This document shows, piece by piece, positions 35,590-43,855 of a DNA stretch of 64,000 bases. Source of the DNA: an uncultured Roseiflexaceae bacterium (GTDB lineage: Bacteria > Chloroflexota > Chloroflexia > Chloroflexales > Roseiflexaceae); assembly GCA_937988885.1 (NCBI GenBank), contig CALKHR010000191.1:1-64000 (forward strand). Reading direction: 5' to 3'. Every line of letters begins with the position of its first letter. The stretch's first letter is position 1. The notes beneath the pieces are model-generated. The model was given only the letters and a program-made list of their open reading frames with translations, ran no database searches and was not told the DNA's origin. Position numbers and translations under genes: made by a program.

Positions 35590-37092
35590 TTAGCGCTTCA
35601 CAAACGGCAGATAGATGTCTCCTCGAGGCGAAGTTGGTGTGCTACTGGGAAGCAACTCAGTTGTGGCCGTCGCAGTTGCCGTTGCCGTTGCTGTCGCTGT
35701 ATGCGTAGGCGTTTGCGTGACCGTTGGCGTGCGCGTAGGTGTAGGCGGTGGCGTCGCAGTTGCAGTCGCTGTCGCTGTCGTAGTAGCTGTCGCTGTCGCC
35801 GTATGTGTAGGCGTGCGCGTGGGCGTCTGCGTAACCGTTGGCGTGCGTGTGGGCGTCTGTGTCTGTGTGAGCGTCTGCGTGCGTGTAGGCGTTGGCGTGC
35901 GCGTGGGCGTGCCCGTGGCGGTGGCGGTTGGCGTAGGGCTTGGCACCACACTGTTGTACTCGAACGCGCCGCTATCGCAGCCTGCGCCCTGCGGTCGGGG
36001 CGCGCCACGCTGATCGGTGCTCAATACACAATCGGCAAGAGGAATGCGGTTGATCGCCGGGCTACCACTGAGCAAGGAGTAGGTTAAAGTTGGCCCGCCG
36101 TTGTCAGCGAGCGGACCAAACTGCGGATTGGTATTATTGGCCGAGGTTGCCGCCGAGAAAAAACAATGTGCATCACTGGCCATATTCCCACCGCCATCAA
36201 TCGGGATGGGATTCGCATTACAGTCGCCTACCTCGGGATTGTGTAAAATCGTATTTTTGACGATTGCGGTGTAACCAGAAACATTGATACCACCAGCATA
36301 TTGCCAACCAATGTTATCGACAATTGTGCTATGGGTAATCTCCAGTTGGGCATCTTGGCTGCCTACGCCAGCACCATAGCTGTTACTGCTATTGCCGCTA
36401 ATGGTGCTGTTGTTGATAATCGCTTTGGTAATCGTGGGGTTACCAATATTAAAGATTCCACCACCTGCACCATTTGCTGTATTGCCAACAATCAGGCTAT
36501 TGCTAATCGTGTTGGTGCCATTGTGTAGGTAAAAACCACCACCTGAACCACTCGATATATTGCCACTAATGGTGCTATTGCTCACATTGATAGTGCTACC
36601 GATCCACGAGTAAATACCACCGCCATTACCTGCGCTGCTGTTACTTACCACACTACGATCTAAAAAGAGCTTGCTATTTACATCATTGAGGTAAATAGCG
36701 CCACCTTGACCGCCCGGATTATTTCCGGCAGTCAGGGTTACGCCACTGATGTTCACCGTCGCGCCGATATTGAGTACACGCACGGCATTGTTGCCGCTAA
36801 TGGTTAGCAATGAAGCGCCAGGGCCATTGATGGTGAGGTTTTTGTAGATTGCCAGTTCGCTCGCTAAGGTAATCGTGCTGTTGGCGGGCAAGTTAAAGCT
36901 GATCGTATCGCCAGGTGCGGCATCGGCGATCGCTTGGCGCAACGAGCCGGCGCCGCTATCGTTGGTATTGGTCACAATCAGGCCCGCCGCAAAACTGCCG
37001 CGCATCGGCACGATCATCACCAGCAGCAACAGCGACGCGACAAGCAAGCCCCGCCAATGCCTACGTAGGGGAGAGATGTTATTTTGTTTCAT
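35590..37092 (-). CDS. Secreted parallel beta-helix protein with Thr-rich linker and C-terminal tag
   Basis: A 500-residue secreted protein: signal peptide (GLLVASLLLLVMIVPMRGSF), a right-handed beta-helix domain (about 36-370) opening with VTNTNDSGAGSLRQAIADA, which is typical of the CSLREA/choice-of-anchor-Q group, and many N-S-T-I-S-G-N turns. A long Thr/Pro/Ala linker (about 385-485) follows, ending in the tag GDIYLPFVKR. Role unknown; probably surface or matrix binding. The linker DNA is a low-complexity tandem tract. Confidence 0.88.
   Translation of the reverse strand: MKQNNISPLRRHWRGLLVASLLLLVMIVPMRGSFAAGLIVTNTNDSGAGSLRQAIADAAPGDTISFNLPANSTITLASELAIYKNLTINGPGASLLTISGNNAVRVLNIGATVNISGVTLTAGNNPGGQGGAIYLNDVNSKLFLDRSVVSNSSAGNGGGIYSWIGSTINVSNSTISGNISSGSGGGFYLHNGTNTISNSLIVGNTANGAGGGIFNIGNPTITKAIINNSTISGNSSNSYGAGVGSQDAQLEITHSTIVDNIGWQYAGGINVSGYTAIVKNTILHNPEVGDCNANPIPIDGGGNMASDAHCFFSAATSANNTNPQFGPLADNGGPTLTYSLLSGSPAINRIPLADCVLSTDQRGAPRPQGAGCDSGAFEYNSVVPSPTPTATATGTPTRTPTPTRTQTLTQTQTPTRTPTVTQTPTRTPTHTATATATTTATATATATPPPTPTRTPTVTQTPTHTATATATATATATTELLPSSTPTSPRGDIYLPFVKR
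35640..35935. repeat. Low-complexity tandem tract encoding Thr-rich linker
   Basis: Irregular 6-bp and 12-bp units of the type GTCGCT / GGCGTGCGCGTA on the plus strand encode (TA)n, (TPTR) and (TQ) runs on the minus strand. The composition explains unrelated long open frames on the opposite strand. Confidence 0.8.
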
Positions 37093-37303
37093 GAACGACG
37101 TTCCAATCGGAATAAAACTGGCGATTGTGAAGGGTAAGCGTTCGTCGATGCGACACGAAGCGCATGGGGAAACGTGTGGTGATGATTGTGGGGAAATAAG
37201 GGGAGACCTTAGCCCAGGCTCAACTCCTCAGCATGCCCAAGAGCGCACAGAGCGCCACATAGTGTCAACGGTTTGCGCAGGCATTATACGGCCAAGCGAG
37301 AAT

Positions 37304-37750
37304 GGGGGCAATGTGGAGAGGTGGAAGGAGATGGAGGTCAACTACTTCGGCTTGGTGCGTATGAGCCGCGCGTTCGCCCCGATCCTAGCGAGCAACGGCG
37401 GCGGCGCACTGATCAATCTGCTCTCCATTCTCTCCCGCGTCGCTAGCCCAAAGCACGGCTCCTATTCCGCCTCCAAGTCGGCGGCGTTCGCGCTCACCCA
37501 AGCGGTGCGGGCGGAGTTGCGCGCCCAGGGCACGCTGGTCATTGGCGTGATGCCCGGCTTTGTCGATACCGATATGGCGGCGGAGGTTGACCCAACGGCG
37601 AAGATCTCACCCGATGTGGTGGTGCAGGCCGTATTCGAGGCGCTGCGCACCGGACAGAAGGATGTGTATCCTGGTGAGACGGCGACGCAGGTGGCGGCAC
37701 AGCTGCTTGTCAATCCCAAAGCTGTCGAACAAGCCTTTGGGCAACTTTAA
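37304..37750 (+). pseudogene. 3' fragment of a short-chain dehydrogenase/reductase
   Basis: The frame encodes only the C-terminal two-thirds of an SDR: MEVNYFGLVRMSRAFAPILA, the catalytic region LLSILSRVASPKHGSYSASK (Ser, Tyr-x3-Lys) and GFVDTDMAAEVDP. The N-terminal Rossmann half with its TGxxxGxG motif is missing. Upstream sequence (37093-37303) shows no SDR similarity. An ATG at 37330 could restart translation, but the product could not bind NAD(P). Confidence 0.8.
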
Positions 37751-37891
37751 TGTTGTTGCTGTTTTGTGTGATGAAGAGGCACTGTACGTAGCAGCGCCTC
37801 CTCATCTTGCATATTGCATCTTCCTACGCCAGCCTGTACACTCAAGCTAGTTGCACAGAAGTTCAGTTTCTTCCAGCGGATTGGAGGGACG

Positions 37892-38602
37892 ATGCCAACC
37901 GAAATGAGGCTTAGAGACATTCGCCTACTGCTGCAAACCGCGCTCGATAACGAGGAAGAGTATGTGTACGAGGGCGAGATGAGCGCGTATATGCGAACGT
38001 ACGCCGCCGACGCGGCCACCGAGCTGCGCACGCTGTTCGAGCGGAGCGCGCCCACGCCAGCGGAGGTGGAGGTGTGTGTGGCGGCGCTCTCCGAGCCTCA
38101 ACGAATCGCCAATGGTCGCTCGAAGCGGCTGCTCGGTTGGCTCGGCGAGCAGAGCGGCCCGTTGCTGACGGCGCTCGCCAAAGCGAACGATGTGCATCTG
38201 CGCCTCTTCGCCATCGAAGCTGCGAGCCAAGCGTTCGGCCAAGCCCACCTGCACGGGTACAGGCCGCGAGCCTTATACCCGCTCATTGCCGCCGTGCCAG
38301 CACTGCTCGATGATCCCGATGATGAGGTGCGACAGGCTGCGGTTGCAAGCTCCTCGTGGATGCACAGCAACACCCAATTTATCGAATACCGAACACAGGA
38401 TCAGAGCGATCACCACATCATTCGGCTCTACAGGAAGATCGTCTCAATGCTCGATGATCCATCGGCGAAGGTTCGCGCCGCCACCGCAGCCGCATTGGGC
38501 GATTGGGCGGCGAACCTCGCGCGCCAAGCGTTGGAGCAGCGGCTTGCGCAGGAGGATGATGCAAGCGTACGCGATGCGCTTAACAAGGCGCTGGAGGGCT
38601 GA
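37892..38602 (+). CDS. HEAT-repeat protein
   Basis: A 236-residue alpha-helical protein with HEAT-like repeats: GPLLTALAKANDVHLRLFAI, YPLIAAVPALLDDPDDEVRQ, VSMLDDPSAKVRAATAAALG, RLAQEDDASVRDALNKALEG. The fold usually serves protein binding. The N-terminal 60 residues are helical and charged. The start at 37892 follows GGAGGGAC. No specific partner is evident. Confidence 0.78.
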   Translation: MPTEMRLRDIRLLLQTALDNEEEYVYEGEMSAYMRTYAADAATELRTLFERSAPTPAEVEVCVAALSEPQRIANGRSKRLLGWLGEQSGPLLTALAKANDVHLRLFAIEAASQAFGQAHLHGYRPRALYPLIAAVPALLDDPDDEVRQAAVASSSWMHSNTQFIEYRTQDQSDHHIIRLYRKIVSMLDDPSAKVRAATAAALGDWAANLARQALEQRLAQEDDASVRDALNKALEG

Positions 38603-38632
38603 CATTGGGGAAAATGCAACGGAGCTAGAGAT

Positions 38633-39037
38633 CTAGTCGGGGGACTGCCAGATCTCTAGCACCGTCTTCACGATATGCTCCAAATCCTGGAGCAGAAAGG
38701 GTTTCGGCAGATAGAAATCGACACCATGCTGCGCGGCAGCTTCTTCCAGTTCGGGGGTTGCATAGGCCGAGATCAGCACGAGCCTCGTTTCGGGCGAGCG
38801 TTCGCGTACCTGCCTGATGAGCTTGAGACCATCGAGATTCGAGCGCAGCATGTAATCGGTGATCAGCAGCGCCACCTCAGCCCGATCGAACTGCTCAAGG
38901 GCCGCAAACCCATCGCTCACATGCATAACCTTGTAGGCCGGAGAGAACGGCTGAAGGGCACGCTGCAACACAACCGAGAGAACCGGATCGTCTTCCACAA
39001 CAATCACAATAGGAGCGCGTTGCAGTTGTGAAGTCAT
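38633..39037 (-). CDS. Single-domain response regulator (CheY-like)
   Basis: A 134-residue receiver domain alone: acidic pair in VVEDDPVLS, phospho-acceptor Asp in LLITDYMLRSNLDG (about 60), Thr/Ser in LISAYATP and Lys in FYLPKPFLL (about 113). There is no output domain. No adjacent kinase; the partner may be one of the kinases elsewhere. Confidence 0.9.
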   Translation of the reverse strand: MTSQLQRAPIVIVVEDDPVLSVVLQRALQPFSPAYKVMHVSDGFAALEQFDRAEVALLITDYMLRSNLDGLKLIRQVRERSPETRLVLISAYATPELEEAAAQHGVDFYLPKPFLLQDLEHIVKTVLEIWQSPD

Positions 39038-39155
39038 TGTTCTCTCACTATTGTTGAACGTGAGAAAGACCGCATCGGAGCAGGTCGCCAACCAGCCTAT
39101 GCCATATATAGTATAGCATCGGAAAGTTTGAGAACTGATGAAGAGAATATCACAA

Positions 39156-39192
39156 AAAAGATGAGCGCAGCCTTGGGCCACGCTCATCTTTT
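39156..39192 (-). terminator. Intrinsic terminator of the RraA-like gene
   Basis: 12-bp stem AAAAGATGAGCG/CGCTCATCTTTT, with a T-run on the minus strand, 15 bases after the stop at 39207. Confidence 0.8.
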
Positions 39193-39206
39193 CTGTTACA
39201 GGCAAT

Positions 39207-39947
39207 TTACCCTTGCTGTTGCTCTTTGCGCCATGCCTCGTATTCGATCTGGGCCTCGGGGGAGAGTGGGTAGTACTTGCGGAGGTCGCCGCCTTCCGCG
39301 AGGCGTTGGCGCGAGAAGACCTCCCAATCGCGGTGCTCGCTGGCTTTGGCGAGCAGTTCAGGGGCCAAAGCGACAGGCACCACCACCACGCCATCGTCGT
39401 CGGCAACGATGATGTCGCCGGGCATCACCAGCACATTGTTGCAGGCGATCGGCACGTTCACGGCAAACGGGAAGATGTTGGTCTGTGTGTGGAAGTTTGG
39501 CGTGACGCCCTTGAGCCACAGCGGCAGGTCGAGATGCTGCACATGCGTCCAGTCGCGGATGCAGCCATCGATCACTACACCAGCGCCGCCACGACCCTTG
39601 AAGTAGGTCAGCATCATCTCGCCGAACACACCGCTGCTCATATCGCCGCGCGCATCCACCACTACAATATCGCCGGGCTGCGTATGGTAGAGCACATGGC
39701 GATGCAACTGCTTCTCGGGGTCATCGTACTCATCAACGCGGTAAATATCCTCGCGCTTGGGCATAAATTGCAGCGTGAGCGCGGGGCCAACAACAGTTTT
39801 GCCCTTCGTCCAGGGCACTACACCTCGGATGTGTGGATCACGAATACCAAGACGGCTCAGTTCTCCACTAGCAGTAGCCGTGCCGATCTGAGCTAACCCT
39901 TCGATCAGTTCCTTTGGGGGGCGAACAATATCGGGTGTTTCGATCAT
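39207..39947 (-). CDS. RraA-family protein (aldolase/decarboxylase-like)
   Basis: A 246-residue RraA/HMG-aldolase-fold protein: ATASGELSRLGI, VVGPALTLQFMP, GDIVVVDARGDMSSGVFGEM and the active-site stretch VVIDGCIRDWTHVQHLDLPLW. In the aldolase branch the G-x(20)-R-D signature binds metal and substrate, and it is present here. Probable 4-hydroxy-4-methyl-2-oxoglutarate or carboxy-oxoadipate type lyase; RNase E regulation is unlikely outside proteobacteria. The start at 39947 follows GAGGA. Confidence 0.88.
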   Translation of the reverse strand: MIETPDIVRPPKELIEGLAQIGTATASGELSRLGIRDPHIRGVVPWTKGKTVVGPALTLQFMPKREDIYRVDEYDDPEKQLHRHVLYHTQPGDIVVVDARGDMSSGVFGEMMLTYFKGRGGAGVVIDGCIRDWTHVQHLDLPLWLKGVTPNFHTQTNIFPFAVNVPIACNNVLVMPGDIIVADDDGVVVVPVALAPELLAKASEHRDWEVFSRQRLAEGGDLRKYYPLSPEAQIEYEAWRKEQQQG

Positions 39948-40030
39948 AGCATCCTCGCTGCAAGTAGTAGATTCCGGGGGCGCACGAAATCTACCAGTCT
40001 TATTGAAAACTGTCAACTGTCGTACAACAA

Positions 40031-40061
40031 ACACCCACCACCAGAGGCTGGTGGCGGGTGT
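40031..40061 (-). terminator. Terminator of the C39 peptidase gene
   Basis: Stem ACACCCACCACCAG/CTGGTGGCGGGTGT with a short loop and one mismatch. It lies 20 bases after the minus-strand stop. Confidence 0.7.
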
Positions 40062-40080
40062 GAAGGGAGGGTGAACAGTG

Positions 40081-41952
40081 CTAGCGAGTGACGAACGGTA
40101 GCAGCAGTTGTCCCATCGGCTGCTGAATATCCCAAGGGGCCGAAGGAGTGCTTACCTTCACGATTGCAGAAAGCTTCCCCGTACTATCGCGGAACTGCGC
40201 ATAGTAAACACCATCCAGTGGCACGCTAACATAGGGAGCAAAAGGTTGCCAGATATTACTGGGATGCTTGTCTGTCCAGATCAACATGTCAGTCACCGTA
40301 CCCGCACTACTCTGCGCAGCCAGTTCAAGAACCATCTCGGTCTCGGTATTGCGATACAGCTCAATAGCACCCGTCACTGGCTCGTTAGCAGAAGGCGACG
40401 GACTCTCTAGTGGCAAGGGGACATCGGTAAATGCTGTTGCGGCGGTATAGGCTGGTGTACCACTATACAAGCGTAGGCTATGTGGCAGATAGCCAGGGAA
40501 AAGAGCCAATGTGCGGCTTAATGTTTGACGCTCACCACCCTTCACGCCAGGATCATTCACAATGTAGTTGGCAGGGTTTGTCCCACTACCCTTCACCACC
40601 ACCACAAAGTGTGAGTAACCGCTCTTGTTGATCTCAAGAATCACCGGGCCCTTCTTAAGTTCCTGCTCTAGCCGTGCATAGCTAAAGGCAGGCCATTCCC
40701 GCCAGGTTACTTTGCCTCCACTGCAATCGCGAATCTTGGCATGACCCCAATACAACGGGCAAGCTTGTGCGCCTAAACAACTATTTAGCGTACCAGGATC
40801 GTGCGCGGCACCGTAGAACTTGAACACCATGGCTAATGAGGTTAGAGCGCATCCAACTGGAGCGATAGTATTGTTACAAGCGCCGATTTTGTGGGAACCC
40901 CACCGCGGATCGCCCTGCCAGTAATACGGCACCTTCCAATCACCTTCCACCACAGGCGGCTGCGGCTGAGGTGTTGGTGTGCCAACTGGCCCAACAGTGA
41001 ACGTGCGCTCCGCACTCCAAGCACTGCCCCAGAGACCATCACCCGATTGCACCCGCCAGATGTAGGTGCCAGCACCAGGAAGCGTTGGCGTCCAAGTGGT
41101 CGCATTCTGCCAACCCGATATCGCACTCCAAGAGTTATCGGACTTGCGGATTTCCGCGTTGTAATTGCGGTATGGATACGGCCAATTATCGGGATCGCCC
41201 GCATCGCTCCACGATAACGTGACTGATGTGCTGTTATGGTGACTACCAGCTGGTGGCCCATTGATCACTGGCACATGTGGTGACGCATTGCCACAATCGC
41301 CCTGGCTATACAGCTTAAACGATGAGATCGCATCGTTCATGGGCGTGCCATCGAAGAACACGTTGTTAGCGAGATTATCGTCGCTACCTATTAAACAGCC
41401 TACCGAGCCAGTTTGGTTCGGGCCGCTATACACTCGCAGCGACCAACCAGCGCGCAACAACACTGAGGAGATCTGGTTGTCGCAGCCCGAATAAACATTC
41501 GCGGTCTCGGACTTCCAAGAGTAGCATTGAAGGCCACCATACCCAACATCGTTATACACTTCAAGAGGGTAAGCAGGGGTAGGACTCGTGCCACACCAAG
41601 ATTGATTGTAAAGAGTAAACGACGAGATGGTATCGTCGGCGGGTGAATTATCAGTGAACGTGTTATCGTTGAGATTAGCATCGCTACGGTTGAAGCACAC
41701 ACTTGATCCGGTTAGGTTTGGCCCGCTATACACTCGCACCGACCAACCGGGCTTTAACAGCAGCGATGAGATCTGGTTATCGCAGGAGGAGTGAATATTG
41801 GTGCTCTCCGGCGCATTCGAGATGCACTGCAACCCGCCATAGTTAGGGTTAGTATAAACTTCCAGTGCATAAGTCTGTGCCAATGCTTGAGATGGTGTAA
41901 TGGAGGCAACGAGCAACATAGCAATGGCCAGAGAGACAAAGCGACGAAACAT
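40081..41952 (-). CDS. Secreted C39-type cysteine peptidase with duplicated crystallin-like domains
   Basis: A 623-residue secreted protein. Signal peptide (VSLAIAMLLVASITPSQALA), two beta/gamma-crystallin-like repeats (about 28-120 and 128-220, each beginning LEVY-x(6)-YGGLQC), an Fn3-like domain (about 228-320), then a papain-like C39 domain with C368 (PVGCALTSLAMVF), H448 (YSHFVVVVKG) and D467 (IVNDPG). Tail tag QLLLPFVTR. The crystallin-like repeats probably bind Ca2+ or carbohydrate. Possible role: extracellular peptide or cell-wall peptide cleavage. The start is set by the signal peptide and GGAGG. Confidence 0.88.
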   Translation of the reverse strand: MFRRFVSLAIAMLLVASITPSQALAQTYALEVYTNPNYGGLQCISNAPESTNIHSSCDNQISSLLLKPGWSVRVYSGPNLTGSSVCFNRSDANLNDNTFTDNSPADDTISSFTLYNQSWCGTSPTPAYPLEVYNDVGYGGLQCYSWKSETANVYSGCDNQISSVLLRAGWSLRVYSGPNQTGSVGCLIGSDDNLANNVFFDGTPMNDAISSFKLYSQGDCGNASPHVPVINGPPAGSHHNSTSVTLSWSDAGDPDNWPYPYRNYNAEIRKSDNSWSAISGWQNATTWTPTLPGAGTYIWRVQSGDGLWGSAWSAERTFTVGPVGTPTPQPQPPVVEGDWKVPYYWQGDPRWGSHKIGACNNTIAPVGCALTSLAMVFKFYGAAHDPGTLNSCLGAQACPLYWGHAKIRDCSGGKVTWREWPAFSYARLEQELKKGPVILEINKSGYSHFVVVVKGSGTNPANYIVNDPGVKGGERQTLSRTLALFPGYLPHSLRLYSGTPAYTAATAFTDVPLPLESPSPSANEPVTGAIELYRNTETEMVLELAAQSSAGTVTDMLIWTDKHPSNIWQPFAPYVSVPLDGVYYAQFRDSTGKLSAIVKVSTPSAPWDIQQPMGQLLLPFVTR

Positions 41953-42193
41953 ACGACACCTCCTACGATGTAGCCAATGTGTCACTTCCGATATCGCCAT
42001 CGATTTTTGCAGCTATTCGATGCCAATGCGTTCGATAAACTGATCTGGTTGCTCATGCCCTCCACTAAGCCACCACTTACACATCCGAGAATGTAGCTTA
42101 AGCTCGCACCCCTCCAATTGCGTCAAGTGGGCACAAACGATCTGCTTGTGCCCATGCGATCCGGCTTGTGCACGCCACCTTGGTACGTGCGGG

Positions 42194-42799
42194 CTATCGC
42201 GCCAACATCATCACTAGAGGGAACAGCACAAGGAATACAACGAACCCGATGCTGGCAAACAGGAATGGCCGCTTAGCATCCGACCAATGGACCACCGCAA
42301 AGGCGATAAAGCCAAATGGAACAAAAAGACAGATCAGACCCCATAAGACGCTGACACGAAACCCAGCTACAATCAGCCAGATCATGCCGATCAGCGCGCA
42401 CACGCCTGCGACAAGAACAACCAGCGCAAAGATCTGTCCTGGGTTTGACAGAATCAGTGGGGTGACGATCAAGAGTACAAGCACATTGAGGCCAAGTTGA
42501 ACGTAGTTCAGTTGACCTTGCTCCCTTCCTTGTCCACCAAATAACGATAGTAGGAGATTCACCGCACTACAGATGAACGCTCCAAACAAGAGCAATATCG
42601 GTATGATGCGTTCCACAAAGGACCCAGGGCCTGCAATAGCCTCGTTGCGCGTATCAAGCGCAGAGATAAGCATGAATAGAAGGAGCATGCCGAGTGAGGC
42701 AAACGTCATGTACTTGCCACGCTGCGGCATTGCCTGCAGGTTACCTACGATCGTGTTTGCCGTCGATGTGTTTGAATTGTTGGGGGTGTTGATGGACAT
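42194..42799 (-). CDS. Membrane protein of unknown family
   Basis: A 201-residue protein with a polar N-terminus (about 1-28) and about six hydrophobic segments (FASLGMLLLFMLISAL, IIPILLLFGAFICSAVNLLL, LGLNVLVLLIVTPLI, IFALVVLVAGVCALIGMIWL, LWGLICLFVPFGFIAFAVV, IGFVVFLVLFPLVMML). No family recognised. GGAAGG precedes the ATG. Confidence 0.7.
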   Translation of the reverse strand: MSINTPNNSNTSTANTIVGNLQAMPQRGKYMTFASLGMLLLFMLISALDTRNEAIAGPGSFVERIIPILLLFGAFICSAVNLLLSLFGGQGREQGQLNYVQLGLNVLVLLIVTPLILSNPGQIFALVVLVAGVCALIGMIWLIVAGFRVSVLWGLICLFVPFGFIAFAVVHWSDAKRPFLFASIGFVVFLVLFPLVMMLAR

Positions 42800-43134
42800 A
42801 GTGCACCTTCCTACGTTTTCTCTACAACGTTGCAGGGGTACATAGTGCTGCTGCCAACTGGACTCATGCTTCTGCTATTGTGCGAACTCCTCTATAAATC
42901 GCCTCCCCAACGAGCTTAACATCTTCTACATCAATCGTCATTGTGTATTGTTGTGTATTGTTGTGTGAGATCACAGCATGATTGGTTGCCGACACATCGC
43001 CACAAGCACTATCGCCGATATAGCGCATCGCAAAGCAAACTGGCTAGCGAATGTGTTTTCGCTAGCCAGAACTGCCTATCACAGTGGATTCGGTTGAGTC
43101 TTACAGGAGGGGTGCTGTTGAGGCTGACTTCCCA
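42800..43134. other. Intergenic gap with short tandem repeat
   Basis: Holds TGTGTATTGT repeated in tandem at about 42951-42967 and the hairpin at 43040-43069. No gene recognised. Confidence 0.5.
43040..43069. terminator. Terminator of the lamin-tail gene
   Basis: Perfect 12-bp stem CTGGCTAGCGAA/TTCGCTAGCCAG with a 6-base loop, 66 bases after the minus-strand stop at 43135. Confidence 0.7.
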
Positions 43135-43719
43135 TCAATCAGGGAAATAGCTCACCAATTGGCCCTGCGAATTGTAGAGCGCGCCGGGATCGGACGAAGT
43201 GTTATTCCAGATGTTGCCAGCCGGGCCGGGGAAGGTGCGCGACTCCCCAGGCGCGAGCGTGCCGCTGATCGGGTGGCGCTGGTTGCCCGTGATGCTGCAC
43301 ATCTTCCAGTTCGTTAGGTCGATGGTGTCGCTGCTGGTGACGTTGCGCAACGTGACGGTCTCGGCGACTTTGTTGATGGCGATGATCCGCACCGGGTAGT
43401 TCGGCGCTGCCGCAGGGTTCGGGTCCGCGCGGCACTCGTTGTAGGTCGGCGGCGGCAGTGTGGGTGTGCTGGTCGGGCCAACCGTCGGACTAGGCTGCTT
43501 GGTAGGGGTGGGTTCTGTGGTAGGCGAGGGTTCCTTGGTGGGTGTGGCCGTTGGCAGTTCCGTTGTGGGGCTAGCCGTCGGCACTGCTGGGTTGAGCACC
43601 ATCGCTAAGTACAGACAAGGCCCCGTGCTGCAATCTGGCCCGGTCTGTGCCCGCGCGAGGCCAAACAACACCATCACAGCCACAAACGCAGTGGCGATTC
43701 CGACATGCCAAGGTCGCAT
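43135..43719 (-). CDS. Secreted lamin-tail-domain (LTD) protein
   Basis: A 194-residue protein: signal peptide (GIATAFVAVMVLFGLARAQ), a CLYLAMVLNPAVP segment resembling the hydrophobic tag found at the C-termini of other secreted proteins in this window, a Thr/Pro-rich linker (about 48-90), then an LTD Ig-like domain (VRIIAINKVAETVTLRNVTS, DLTNWKMCSI, LAPGESRTF). It probably binds nucleic acid or surfaces extracellularly; function unknown. Confidence 0.85.
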   Translation of the reverse strand: MRPWHVGIATAFVAVMVLFGLARAQTGPDCSTGPCLYLAMVLNPAVPTASPTTELPTATPTKEPSPTTEPTPTKQPSPTVGPTSTPTLPPPTYNECRADPNPAAAPNYPVRIIAINKVAETVTLRNVTSSDTIDLTNWKMCSITGNQRHPISGTLAPGESRTFPGPAGNIWNNTSSDPGALYNSQGQLVSYFPD

Positions 43720-43809
43720 ACGAATCCCTTCCTGATGAACCTGTACACTGTGTTGAACGCTTCAAAGCGCCATTTTTGCGCGGTACCGATTCATCTTCCA
43801 AAACATAAA

Positions 43810-43834
43810 GCGGAGCCGCACACGACGACTCCGC
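43810..43834 (-). terminator. Hairpin after mtnK
   Basis: GCGGAG/CTCCGC stem followed on the minus strand by TTTATGTTTT, 21 bases after the mtnK stop. Confidence 0.55.
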
Positions 43835-43855
43835 CGAAACAGCCTAAAGATTGGA

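Noticed and set aside
35640..35935. CRISPR-like tandem repeats
   Set aside because: Units are 6-12 bp, degenerate and without spacers, and they encode a Thr-rich protein linker.
39207..39947. Regulator of RNase E (RraA in the strict sense)
   Set aside because: The active-site G-x(20)-R-D signature is intact, and the organism is not proteobacterial-like, so an aldolase/decarboxylase is likelier.
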